A stretch of 64,000 nucleotides of DNA from Ilyomonas sp965199845 (lineage in GTDB: Bacteria; Bacteroidota; Bacteroidia; Chitinophagales; Chitinophagaceae), in contig CBDATZ010000052.1 of NCBI GenBank assembly GCA_965199845.1, forward strand, positions 124,001 through 188,000, read 5' to 3'. Position numbers and translations under genes: made by a program. Below are positions 34,031 through 42,204 of this stretch, piece by piece. The notes under the pieces are model-generated. The model was not told the origin of the DNA and did no database searches. It saw only the letters and a program-made list of their open reading frames with translations. How positions within the stretch are numbered: position 1 is the first letter of the stretch; each line of letters starts with the position of its first letter.

Positions 34031-35191
34031 TTATTGTTGGTTATTTATAAGTTCCCATACTTTGTCGTTATAGTCTGCCTTCGTAATTCCTGTTAGTTTT
34101 TCAAGGGTAGCATAATAATTTTCATTTCCCTTTTGATAAGGTCCAACATTTAAAAGCTCCCATACACCGGCGAATCCCTTTTCCTTTTCTATTTTTTGAA
34201 CCAATAAAGCGTTTACAATGTAGTCAGCAGAATTCCTAAATCCGTTTGTTTTAAAGTAAACAGGTGATTCTTTTACAACAGTCCAACTGGTATTTTTATT
34301 TTCTGCAACCTGTTCTTTAAAGGCTTTAAAAATTTCTTTCCATGGCAATCCCCAACTACCACCATATAAATAAGCACAACCTTCGTCTACAGGATGGTTC
34401 ACTTTACTTCTTTCAATTACCAGACTTAACCTGTCGTGAAACAAATCATGTGGATCGAATTTGTCAAAGCTTGCATTATTGTCACCCAACACAATTACTT
34501 TTCTGTTTCCTGATGACGAATTAAAACCGCCGGTTGGTTGCCCGTTGTAAGCAGACTTATATTCTATACCCATCAGGTTTTCCGATTCACGAAGATTATC
34601 ACAGCAGTAGTACTCCGTTATCTTATCTCTTACCTTCAGTTTCGCATCAAATGAAGAAGCCAGTTTCGTAAACTCTTTTGTTTTTGTTTTATTGATTGTA
34701 CTTTGATAGTGAAATATGTTGTTCCCTGTTTTTTCAACCTTCCAGTATTTTGTATTTTCTATTAAAGGTGAAGAGAACAAAAACAATGAATTTACTCTAT
34801 GTGCTATTAATTCAAAACTAGCTCCTAAGAATGCTGATTCTGTATGAATGCCAATATAAGACAGCTGTACCAAATAATTACTGTCTGATAGGAGGACAAC
34901 GTTCGTTAAGTATGGTTTATAGAAAAAACTATCTTTAAATTGGTCACTGTTCTCTATACCACTCATTTCATCCAATAGAATATATGTTTCAATCTTTTCA
35001 GTACCCAAAACAAACTTGTTTTCTTCATCAGGCTTTTGCGCTGACTTTAAAAAGCTATCGAGAGAATTAATTAGTGAGAAACGGTCATTGCTGTCTTTTA
35101 GCAAAATAATATCGGGATTTATATGCAAACTACTTGTCTGTCCATTTGTTGTTATGGCTATAAAAAGTGTAAGAATTTGAACCAGTTTCAT
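34031..35191 (-). CDS. Secreted putative metallopeptidase-like protein with HDxxH...DEG motif
   Basis: 386 residues. Signal peptide VQILTLFIAITTNGQTSSLH. The C-terminal half carries FDPHDLFHDRLSLVIERSKV and then HPVDEGCAYLYGGSWGLPWK. The layout HxxxH..(~20)..xEG is that of gluzincin peptidases (peptidase MA-like), but the catalytic Glu of HExxH is Asp here. The 40819-42177 protein shares the whole plan: YYCCDNLRESENLMGIEY matches FYSCTSPKELFEILGFDY, and DEGCAYLYGGS matches NEGFATYIGGS; there the motif is a normal HEVTH. The N-terminal half is an unrecognised alpha/beta domain. It lies between two attC-like palindromes. Possibly inactive or altered as a protease; probably periplasmic. Confidence 0.6.
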   Translation of the reverse strand: MKLVQILTLFIAITTNGQTSSLHINPDIILLKDSNDRFSLINSLDSFLKSAQKPDEENKFVLGTEKIETYILLDEMSGIENSDQFKDSFFYKPYLTNVVLLSDSNYLVQLSYIGIHTESAFLGASFELIAHRVNSLFLFSSPLIENTKYWKVEKTGNNIFHYQSTINKTKTKEFTKLASSFDAKLKVRDKITEYYCCDNLRESENLMGIEYKSAYNGQPTGGFNSSSGNRKVIVLGDNNASFDKFDPHDLFHDRLSLVIERSKVNHPVDEGCAYLYGGSWGLPWKEIFKAFKEQVAENKNTSWTVVKESPVYFKTNGFRNSADYIVNALLVQKIEKEKGFAGVWELLNVGPYQKGNENYYATLEKLTGITKADYNDKVWELINNQQ

Positions 35192-35227
35192 TGGTCACTT
35201 ATTTATTTATAATGTCGATTCTACAAT

Positions 35228-35357
35228 TGCGCCTAACGGCTCGCTACTTGCTGTCCATAGCGGACATAGCAAACCGTCAGCCTGGATAAAGATATACGTT
35301 TCATGGGATTTTTACTGCTGAATGAGAGATGTTAGCTGCTATGGCAACAAGCATTTC
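35228..35357 (-). repeat. attC-like palindrome upstream of the 34031-35191 gene
   Basis: On minus it ends CCGTTAGGCGC; the box GTTAGGC (35237-35231) fits GTTRRRY exactly and lies about 40 bp before the gene's ATG. The other arm holds GCTAACATCTCTCATTCAGC. About 70% identical along its length to the inverted copy at 44354-44497, where the box is GTTGGGC. Confidence 0.55.
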
Positions 35358-35389
35358 CTACGTTTACAAATCATTAGTTTTAAAAATAG

Positions 35390-35589
35390 ATTAGAAAGAA
35401 CAAAGGGCGGAATAAGACCGTCAAGCATTTTTGGCGCAAGAGCCTCTCTAACATGATCGTCACTGCCCCTTTCTTACTTCTGTGCCGGACAGTTCATTGA
35501 GCCTGTAGAGCTCGTGTTAGGATAGTAGACAGCGTAGTAAGATTTGTTCTTCCATTTTTCCTTACTCATAAAATTAAAAACATTCTGCC
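35390..35589 (+). ncRNA. Conserved left-end leader, candidate IS110 bridge RNA region
   Basis: 200 bp without an ORF, directly upstream of an IS110 transposase and conserved in the independent remnant at 11.8 kb. In IS110-type elements (for example IS621) this position encodes the bridge RNA. Folding was not computed; the exact RNA ends are unknown. Confidence 0.4.
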
Positions 35590-36569
35590 ATGAATGAACA
35601 AACTTCTTTTTATTGCGGTATTGATATCTCCTGCGACTCACTCGATGTCTGTTATCAGACAACGGAAGGCCTGCTTCAATACAGCAAAATGTCAAACAAT
35701 CCAAAAGGCTTTGCACAGTTGCTGAAGCTAACCGGACCGGACTATCATTTTGTAATGGAAGCCACAGGTGTCTATCACATCGGCCTCATGTTCTTCCTGC
35801 ATAGTCACGCCTGCATCTACAGTATTGTCAATGCCTTACAGATCAAGCGTTATATCCAGATGCATTTAGAACGTAACAAGAGTGAGCGCAAGGATGCAAA
35901 GCGCATCTGTGAATACGGTACCCGAAAACCAGCACCCTCTCAAATGCCCAAGGCGGGCTTTACTTTGAATGCAAGACGCTCAACAATGCTATCAAAAAGA
36001 TAACCACTGAAATCACAGCTTTTACTAACCAAATCCACAGTTTGGAAAAGCTGCCTACAGGCAGTAAGACTGTGATTAAAACCTACAAAAGAGTCATCAT
36101 AGAATTAAAAAAAGAACAGATGCTGTTGGAAAAGGAACTTGACAAAAAGTTGTTGGAATGGAAACCTCAACTTGTGGAAAGAGTGCAGAGTGTGATGGCA
36201 ATCGGCAAGCGGGCAACTGCAGAACTAATTGTATTTACGCAAGGCTTCAAGGACATGACAAACTACCGCCAGCTTATCAGTTATGCAGGTTTAAGTCCAA
36301 GAGAATTTAGCAGTGGCACAAGCATTAGGGGCAGGAGTAAAATTTGCAAACAGGGTGGCAAAACGCTGCGCAATATCCTGTACACGTGCTCCATGAGCGC
36401 CATCAAAAGTAATGTTGCCTGCAAACAGTTATACGAGCGGTTAGTAGCAAAAGGAAAGAACAAAAAGCTGGCACTGATCGCTGTTTGTAATAAACTTCTT
36501 AAACAAGTATTTGCTGTTGTTTATAAGCAAACTTTGTTCGATAACAATTACTCAAAAAATATTGCCTGA
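35590..36569 (+). pseudogene. IS110-family transposase, frameshifted
   Basis: Frame 1 (35590-36003): FYCGIDISCDSLDVCYQTTE, YHFVMEATGVYHIGLMFFLH and ERKDAKRICEYGTRKP, the DEDD domain. Frame 2 (ORF 36042-36569, open from about 35955): GLYFECKTLNNAIKKITTEI upstream of its first Met, then SVMAIGKRATAELIVFTQGF, SYAGLSPREFSSGTSIRGRS and GGKTLRNILYTCSMSAIKSN, the Transposase_20 domain. Frame 1 runs on as nonsense past 35950, so an indel near 35945-35960 split the gene. Both halves keep catalytic residues, so the decay looks recent. Confidence 0.85.
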
Positions 36570-36602
36570 TTTATTTGGTTTTTTACACAGTTCATGTTAG
36601 CT

Positions 36603-36722
36603 GATTGGAGATTCCGTGTGGCTTGACTACTGAATTGCATGGATGACTAACTATTATAACATTGATCGTTAGATCGTTTGTTGATCTCTTTTTTGCAGAA
36701 TGCCGGGATTGCCGACCATAGA
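36603..36722 (+). repeat. Second palindromic repeat type, copy E
   Basis: TTGGAGATTCCGTGTGGCTT, GACTACTGAATTGCATGGAT, core with ATCGTTAGATCGTTTGTTGA, end TTTGCAGAATGCCGGGATTG. Copy F at 38703 aligns along its length in the same orientation. Ends resemble the A-D family (GGAGATTCC), so it may be a distant relative. Confidence 0.45.
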
Positions 36723-36794
36723 ACTTCCCTTGTAAGCAGAGCCGAATGTTCTTACAAAAAGAACAATCTTATTTTGCGCCTTTAATGACAGTGT

Positions 36795-37928
36795 ATGAAG
36801 TGTTGCCTACCATACAGAATAATCTTTCTTAGTCTTGTTCTTTTTATCCTTTCCTGTAACAACAGCAATGGCAAAGAGTTCACTGGAATACGCGATACAA
36901 CCGCTACGCCTGTTCAGCCAGATTTGTTTACCAGGTATGCACACAATCCTGTCTTCGATATTGGTAGTAATGTACCCTCTTGGCGCAGCATTCATGCGGC
37001 CAATGTAAGTATTCTTACGCCCTCAGAATTGGGCGATACCACATGGCGATTGTTCATGCGCGGCTCTGGTAATACGGATGGTTATCATGATAACATCGGT
37101 ACGTTTGAGCAACCCGCAACTCATTTTTCTCCCTACGGGGAATGGAAAGAAATTGCGACTAACCCTAACCTGCCGCATGGAACAACAGGCAGCTACGATG
37201 AGCAGAATGTACTGGATGCCGCTGCCGTAACGGGAACCAACAAAGAAGTGTTTCTTTATTACATGAGCCGTGATGCTAATAACAGATCTGGCTTATGTGT
37301 GGCAGGTTCAAACGACAAAGGAAAAACGTTTGTAAAATATACAGGCAATCCCTTAAAGCGCGACGTCGGTCCAAATGATGCGGTATTCGTTAATGGTAAG
37401 TATTATTTGTTTTATGGTGATGCCAGATGGAATGGCAATAGCTTTGATGAACCGTTACAAATATGGCTTTCTGTATCTTCTTCAGCCTTCAATCTTGCTT
37501 CTTTCCCTCAGTATGCACTGCGTGTGGGCAAATATGGTAGCTGGGATAGTTACTCGGTAAACGGTGCCAAAATATTCAAGGTAAGTGGCGATGAACGCTG
37601 GTTTATGCTATACCAGTGCAGTAGCCGAAACTTTGATTATCCCGAGCGGTTTCACTGTGCCTATTCGAGTGATTTGATAAACTGGACGAAAGTTGCAGGT
37701 ACACGCCCTTTAATGACGCGTGGCGCACCTGGTACTTTCGACCAGGGCGCTATCTGGACGGGTTCGGTAATAGAAGATAAAGGCAGCTTGTATATCTATT
37801 ATGAAGGATGGGGTTCTTTCAATATTGACACTGGCAGAAGAGACGAAGCTTATTATGCTGGCGGTAATTCGCGGGTGGGTATCGCCAGTTGCACGGTCGC
37901 CGACTTCTTAGAGTGGGTTAAACAATAG
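36795..37928 (+). CDS. Lipoprotein with five-bladed beta-propeller glycosidase (GH43/GH130-like) fold
   Basis: 377 residues. Lipoprotein signal IIFLSLVLFILSCNNSNG. The rest reads as a glycosyl-hydrolase propeller: start FTRYAHNPVFDIGSNVPSWR, then blades ending in strand motifs typical of the clan: GLCVAGSNDKGKTFVKYTGN, DAVFVNGKYYLFYGDARWNG, CAYSSDLINWTKVAGTRPLM and DQGAIWTGSVIEDKGSLYIY YEGWG. The repeated '...YY.FY.G' and 'S.D...W' patterns are those of GH32/43/68/130-like enzymes. Acidic residues that could be catalytic are in SYDEQNVLDAAAV, GPNDAV and YYEGWG. Outer-membrane or periplasmic location. It lies between repeat copies E and F, away from the sugar locus at 53-64 kb. Confidence 0.65.
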   Translation: MKCCLPYRIIFLSLVLFILSCNNSNGKEFTGIRDTTATPVQPDLFTRYAHNPVFDIGSNVPSWRSIHAANVSILTPSELGDTTWRLFMRGSGNTDGYHDNIGTFEQPATHFSPYGEWKEIATNPNLPHGTTGSYDEQNVLDAAAVTGTNKEVFLYYMSRDANNRSGLCVAGSNDKGKTFVKYTGNPLKRDVGPNDAVFVNGKYYLFYGDARWNGNSFDEPLQIWLSVSSSAFNLASFPQYALRVGKYGSWDSYSVNGAKIFKVSGDERWFMLYQCSSRNFDYPERFHCAYSSDLINWTKVAGTRPLMTRGAPGTFDQGAIWTGSVIEDKGSLYIYYEGWGSFNIDTGRRDEAYYAGGNSRVGIASCTVADFLEWVKQ

Positions 37929-38257
37929 ATTTTTCTTTTTCAAATTGTTTCTGCTAAATTACTATGACGAAAGCCTATTCAAACATAAAAGAAGAGTGTT
38001 TATAAGCAGCTGTTTTTCTTCATCGCTACCTGCCTGGATGAAAGTTTAGCAATCAGGAATCACGCTATTCACTAAGCACCAGGCATTGGTCGGAAAGATA
38101 CTTTATAATCAATCTTCTTATCGGTCAACCTATAAGGGAATTTAGTAATCAAGCCGAACGATATTTCTCTTGCAACAAAATTGAATAGGTGAAAGAAAGG
38201 CTGATACCAGCTTTACTTTCATTTGTTGGTTCTGCAATAAAGATAGTATCAAGATGT
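37929..38257. other. Intergenic, no gene seen
   Basis: About 330 bp between the GH43-like gene and the TIGR03643 gene (convergent). No clear terminator hairpin found. Confidence 0.35.
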
Positions 38258-38539
38258 TTATCGTTTACTGATTTTATTTAGAGATATCTGCCTCTGGCTA
38301 TTGCTTTTAAAAATAAGTGTATCTGGGTCTCTCAGTTTTGCATGTTTAGTTACTCTGCCCTGAACTCGCTCGCGCCACATCGCAAAAGAAGAACGCTTCA
38401 TTTCAGCGCGCATCAGTTCAATTACGTCAGGTTCACTAAGACCAAACTGCACTGCTATGGCTTCAAAAGGTGTTCTGTCTTCCCATGCCATCTCAATTAC
38501 CCGGTCTGTATCTGTTTTGGATAACTCCTTTCTTTTCAT
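38258..38539 (-). CDS. TIGR03643/DUF2805 family protein
   Basis: 93 residues from ATG 38539 (MKRKELSKTD). It matches the family throughout: TDRVIEMAWEDRTPFEAIAV, QFGLSEPDVIELMRAEMKRS, SFAMWRERVQGRVTKHAKLR. The family is small, cytoplasmic, HTH-like in its first half and of unknown function. In many genomes it is found beside cryptochrome/photolyase genes with DUF2256 and DUF3253 proteins (known context). Here a photoproduct-lyase relative and a DUF3253 gene lie within 2 kb, which fits. The C-terminal ~20 residues (SNSQRQISLNKISKR) are not family-like. Codons upstream of 38539 are excluded as non-homologous. Confidence 0.85.
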   Translation of the reverse strand: MKRKELSKTDTDRVIEMAWEDRTPFEAIAVQFGLSEPDVIELMRAEMKRSSFAMWRERVQGRVTKHAKLRDPDTLIFKSNSQRQISLNKISKR

Positions 38540-38702
38540 ATTTATGTCTATCTTATTATGAAGAACCCTTATGCAGCTATCATACATCCTTTACATAAAG
38601 AGCATTAAGGTATCAATATAGAATCATCATAAAACCGTATTTAATATTTAGATTGACATCATCCTGTACAAGCATACCGTTTAAAATCGGTAAAATCTTA
38701 AT

Positions 38703-38824
38703 TTAGACTGTAGATTCTATACTGTTTGACTACTGAATCGCATGGATTGATAACTAAGGAAACAATCGATTATTAGATTGTTTGTTTATTCCTCATTTAC
38801 AGAATGCCGAAATTTCAGACCATG
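38703..38824 (+). repeat. Second palindromic repeat type, copy F
   Basis: GTAGATTCTATACTGTTTGA, CTACTGAATCGCATGGATTG, core with CGATTATTAGATTGTTTGTT, end ACAGAATGCCGAAATTTCAG. Same orientation as copy E, 2.1 kb apart; the pair encloses the GH43-like and TIGR03643 genes. Confidence 0.45.
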
Positions 38825-38839
38825 AATTAAGCCGTTCAC

Positions 38840-39916
38840 TCAAAACGCATATCGGATAGAACAATACGGCAGTTCAGATTTAATCAGCTCCACCAGGCTG
38901 TTTACCAGTCCTCTCTTATAGCCCGACTTATACCGCACGTTCCTGCCCCCGTTCTCACTGTACTTCACTTCCTGCAGCTCCGGCTTCCATAGCACTTCTT
39001 CCGCTTTCGGGTGCCATCCCATATTGATATTGTGCAATTCTTCATTGTGTGTCAGGAAGATGACTTCTGCCACCAGCTTTTCCTTTGTCTTCTCGTTCAG
39101 TTTATCATTCAGCTCTGTAAACAAGAGCTTCCAATCTTCCAGCCAGCCCTCATACACCACCACCGGTGAAAAGTTTACATTCACTTCATAACCGGCATCC
39201 CTAAAATCATTCATGACATCAATGCGGTCACTGATAGGCGAAGTACGCACATCTATCAGCTTCGACATCTGGTGAGGCATCAGGCTAAAACGGATTCTTA
39301 CTTTCCCTTGCGGGTCATAGGAGAGCAGGTCACGATTCACGAATTTGGTTGCCCACGTTACCTTTGCAGTCGGTGTTGTTTTGAAGAAATCAACCAGGTC
39401 TTTTACATTATCGCAGATGGCTGCGTCCGCACTGCAATCGCCGCCTTCGCCTATTTCATATACCCAGCTGGTGGCGTCTACCTCGTCAGGAAACATTTTG
39501 ATGCCTTGCTTTGCAATATGCCGCTGCAGGTAGCCTATCGCCTGTTCAATATTTACATACAAAGTAATCGGGTTGGCATATCCTTTACGCCGTGGCACAT
39601 AACAATAGGAACAAGACATCGTACAACCGTTCGATTCAAAAGGTGCAATAAAGTTGGCACTACGTGTATTAGGGCGGCAGGAAAGCGACTTTTTGATTCC
39701 CAACACCAGCGTGTGGCGCTTTATCCTGATCCAGTCATCCACCGACCCTGCAAAGCCGTGCAGTTCCGGTATCTTCCAGTGCGAGGGTACCTCAATCAAC
39801 CGGGCAGCCGGATATTTCTGTAAAATCTCCTGTCCACGCTTATAGTTCTTTACATCCGGTTCCAGGTAAATAGTTTGAATATTGAGTAAGTCGGCTATTG
39901 TTTTATTGTGCAGCAT
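38840..39916 (-). CDS. Spore-photoproduct-lyase-like radical SAM protein
   Basis: 358 residues from ATG 39916 (MLHNKTIADL); an upstream ATG at 39949 is possible. The radical SAM cluster motif is C-X3-C-X2-C in CTMSCSYCYVPRRKGYANPI, preceded by RPNTRSANFIAPFESNG. Later landmarks, WVYEIGEGGDCSADAAICDN, VRIRFSLMPHQMSKLIDVRT and VNVNFSPVVVYEGWLEDWKL, are those of the SPL-family radical SAM proteins of non-sporulating bacteria. SplB repairs the thymine spore photoproduct; activity of this subfamily is not proven here. Context with TIGR03643 and DUF3253 suggests a light or UV response function. No photolyase gene is in the window. Confidence 0.85.
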   Translation of the reverse strand: MLHNKTIADLLNIQTIYLEPDVKNYKRGQEILQKYPAARLIEVPSHWKIPELHGFAGSVDDWIRIKRHTLVLGIKKSLSCRPNTRSANFIAPFESNGCTMSCSYCYVPRRKGYANPITLYVNIEQAIGYLQRHIAKQGIKMFPDEVDATSWVYEIGEGGDCSADAAICDNVKDLVDFFKTTPTAKVTWATKFVNRDLLSYDPQGKVRIRFSLMPHQMSKLIDVRTSPISDRIDVMNDFRDAGYEVNVNFSPVVVYEGWLEDWKLLFTELNDKLNEKTKEKLVAEVIFLTHNEELHNINMGWHPKAEEVLWKPELQEVKYSENGGRNVRYKSGYKRGLVNSLVELIKSELPYCSIRYAF

Positions 39917-39957
39917 GTGAAGTTGTGGAGATGTCAAATGATTTGCCACGTTTGAAT

Positions 39958-40092
39958 AGTGGAGTGAAGATTTCGGAAGGCTTAATCACCTTATTCCGCT
40001 AATCATTGAGCAGTAAAATGAATAACTAGCAGAGGCTTTCTTGTCAGAGGGAAGCGGAATTGGGTAATCTCTATATATGGAATTTCCACTCA
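39958..40092 (+). repeat. Dispersed 125-bp palindromic repeat, copy D
   Basis: Same orientation as copy A: AGTGGAGTGAAGATTTCGGA, AGGCTTAATCACCTTATTCC, GCTAATCATTGAGCAGTAAA, then AGCGGAATTGGGTAATCTCT and ATATGGAATTTCCACTC. Lies between the photoproduct-lyase-like and DUF3253 genes. Confidence 0.7.
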
Positions 40093-40363
40093 AACACCTT
40101 TCCGACCAAACTGTCCGGAAAAGTATTCGCATAAAAGTGAGCGGCATCTGCTGCATCGTTCTTATACCATAAACAAATCGTGTTCTTTTGCATAGCTGTT
40201 TTTTTGTGTAATCAATCGTTGTGTGCCATTTATAAACAGGGTATAGTAATCCCACAAATCCTGTAGCAATGCACCCTTTATATATAAAAGTTCAGGGTAA
40301 GCCAATTCACAAACTTTGTGTAAGTTGTAGTAGTATTGCTTGTCTGCTTTGAATTAAACTAAG

Positions 40364-40597
40364 TTGAAGATTTCAGAAACCATATTATCGTTAGCTGCAA
40401 AACGTGGCAAAGACAAAACGATTTGTCCATCAGAGGTAGCACGTCAGCTACATCCTGATGACTGGCGTATGTATATGAACGAAATACGTAAAACAGCTTT
40501 TGAATTAAGGGATGCCGGTAAAGTTCTTATCATGCAAAAAGGACGTGAGGTTGCAGCAAGTGAAGTTGTCGGTCCAATCAGGATACAAATAAGATAA
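40364..40597 (+). CDS. DUF3253 family protein
   Basis: 77 residues with a TTG start: an in-frame TAA lies three codons upstream and the next ATG would remove half the domain. It covers the family: ETILSLAAKRGKDKTICPSE, VARQLHPDDWRMYMNEIRKT, AFELRDAGKVLIMQKGREVA and a final VGPIRIQI. Predicted winged-helix-like, cytoplasmic. DUF3253 genes commonly neighbour photolyase-related genes; here the SPL-like gene lies 0.45 kb away, divergent, with repeat copy D between. Function not established. Confidence 0.85.
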   Translation: MKISETILSLAAKRGKDKTICPSEVARQLHPDDWRMYMNEIRKTAFELRDAGKVLIMQKGREVAASEVVGPIRIQIR

Positions 40598-40734
40598 TCG
40601 ATTGTTTGGAGACAGGCATTGGTAATTATAGTAAGGTCCGGTTGTGTCACTTACTTGTACTGGTATCACTTTGTTAAGCTTCAGTTTAGCTTCGCCGTTG
40701 TCAGTATTTTGTAATGCTGAAACGAGATACTCTA

Positions 40735-40935
40735 ATAATACGGACAGTGGAGTTGCTTACATCAGCGACAGAAATGAAAGAAAAAAGTACAGGCGTAAAG
40801 CGCCGCAAGTATGATGGTTCATTTAAAGAAGAAGTCTTGAGGATGGTTGCTGCCGGTCGTCCGGCGAGTGAAGTAGCCCGGAGTCCAAGTATGGAGAAAA
40901 CCTGATTTATAAATGGAAAAGCCGCAAAATCTACA
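40735..40935 (+). mobile_element. Remnant of the 10.3-kb type IS3 element (end plus orfA start)
   Basis: The end TAATACGGACAGTGGAGTTG matches the IS3 end at 11.5 kb (ACCGGACAGTAAAGTTGC). ATG at 40774 gives MKEKSTGVKRRKYDGSFKEE then VLRMVAAGRPASEVARS, about 70% identical to the intact OrfA. The frame then shifts (a ...LIYKWKSRK continuation in another frame) and the copy ends near 40935. It forms the last ~37 codons of the opposite-strand gene at 40819. Confidence 0.75.
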
Positions 40936-42177
40936 CTGAAGATTACTACTGCTGCTCACCTGCGTTCCGTTACGCTGAAACTGAACAAAATTACTATTGC
41001 TAATGCTGCGCTGCGTCTGCCTCGCTTGCAATAATACATTTGTTGGTGGCAGTTTTATTTCCTTTCGCAATTCTTCATTTATATTTTCTCTTGTTATTCC
41101 AACCGTTTGCAAAGTGTCGAAAACATCTTTGTTGCTTCTAAAAGTTTCAAACAATCTTTCTTTACCGTAGAGCCTTAATATTCGTTCACAAACTATTGCA
41201 GCAATTAAGTAAGGAATTGGAGTTTCATGTTCATATAATAATACTTCGTTACGAGGATCATCTACGTGTTCCTCAAAATTGAAATCTGGTTGTTCGTTAA
41301 GAAACTTTAATAGTTTACTTTTCTGCCATTGATAATCATACTTTCCACTTCCTCCAATATAGGTGGCAAAACCTTCATTGAAAAAAGGGTTGATTGAAGG
41401 AATTAGTTTTTTCAAATAAATATGTGTTACCTCGTGCATGTAGTATTCTGACTTGTTAGCAGAAATAACAATGTTCTTATCTCTGCTCCAGCCGCCTGAA
41501 GTATCACTGTACATATTTGGATGATAGTCAAAACCTAAAATTTCAAACAATTCTTTTGGTGAAGTACATGAATAAAATGTTATTGGGATTCGTTTTGTAT
41601 TCAGAAATTTACAAAGGATGTTCTCAGCTTTGTTCTGTTTTATTACATCAGTGTGGTTGATTGTCCTGTCCGGAGAGATATTGTACAAGATGTTGTTCTC
41701 TTTATACTTTTTCCAATCTTTTGTAATATAATCCATGTAAGCGCTAAAGACAATATTGTCATCTTGCTTTGTCGCTACAATATTATAAATCGCTTTTATT
41801 AAATTAGCTTTTGTTTCTTCATTGTGTCCGACAAATGCAACTTTTGCAATTTTTCTATCTGCCCTGTCCGTTTCCACTATTTCCATTAAAGAAGGTTGGT
41901 AGTAATGCTTTCCTAACTTGCCTGCATCCATGCCTTCCAGGTCGCCGTATGGATCCGTATACTTTTCAAAATCAGACTTTGACCAGTATTTGTTTTCTGT
42001 GTACGAACTGTCTTTAGAATTTAAAAAGAGTGTAAGGGTAGCAATAATTTTTTGGTTCAAACTATCCTGTTGATTAACTAAAGGAGAAATTGATAAATGA
42101 ATTGTGTCATACGGAGCAGTCTGTGCATAAGAAACCATCGATGTGAAAAAGAAAATTATCAAGCAAATGCGTTTCAT
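40819..42177 (-). CDS. Secreted putative zinc metallopeptidase (HEVTH...NEG), C-terminus replaced by IS3 sequence
   Basis: 452 residues. Signal peptide KRICLIIFFFTSMVSYAQTA. The gluzincin-type motif YYMHEVTHIYLKKLI is followed 20 residues later by NPFFNEGFATYIGGSGK, giving HExxH plus a third ligand Glu as in peptidase MA/M1-like enzymes. Relative of the HDxxH protein at 34031 (see there). The last ~37 residues (CGFSIYKSGF to the end) are translated from the reverse strand of an IS3 remnant, so the native C-terminus was lost or shortened. An attC-like palindrome ends 28 bp before its start (CCGTTGG box on minus). Probably periplasmic or secreted; substrate unknown. Confidence 0.7.
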   Translation of the reverse strand: MKRICLIIFFFTSMVSYAQTAPYDTIHLSISPLVNQQDSLNQKIIATLTLFLNSKDSSYTENKYWSKSDFEKYTDPYGDLEGMDAGKLGKHYYQPSLMEIVETDRADRKIAKVAFVGHNEETKANLIKAIYNIVATKQDDNIVFSAYMDYITKDWKKYKENNILYNISPDRTINHTDVIKQNKAENILCKFLNTKRIPITFYSCTSPKELFEILGFDYHPNMYSDTSGGWSRDKNIVISANKSEYYMHEVTHIYLKKLIPSINPFFNEGFATYIGGSGKYDYQWQKSKLLKFLNEQPDFNFEEHVDDPRNEVLLYEHETPIPYLIAAIVCERILRLYGKERLFETFRSNKDVFDTLQTVGITRENINEELRKEIKLPPTNVLLQARQTQRSISNSNFVQFQRNGTQVSSSSNLQCRFCGFSIYKSGFLHTWTPGYFTRRTTGSNHPQDFFFK

Positions 42178-42204
42178 GTCAAAAGGTTTTTGTCAAAATT
42201 ACTA

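Larger units (their letters stand above)
35390..36590 (+). mobile_element. IS110-family element, second type, transposase broken
   Basis: A non-coding leader 35390-35589 plus a transposase ORF pair. The leader is shared with the remnant at 11554-11990 (see there), which fixes it as part of the element. The right limit is an estimate from the stop at 36569. Confidence 0.65.

Noticed and set aside
39272..39845. Long plus-strand ORFs opposite the photoproduct-lyase-like gene
   Set aside because: Antisense shadows of a gene with clear radical SAM motifs on minus.
3340..40092. The A-D palindromes as attC sites
   Set aside because: No GTTRRRY or RYYYAAC boxes at the ends and no fixed position next to start codons; treated as a separate repeat family.
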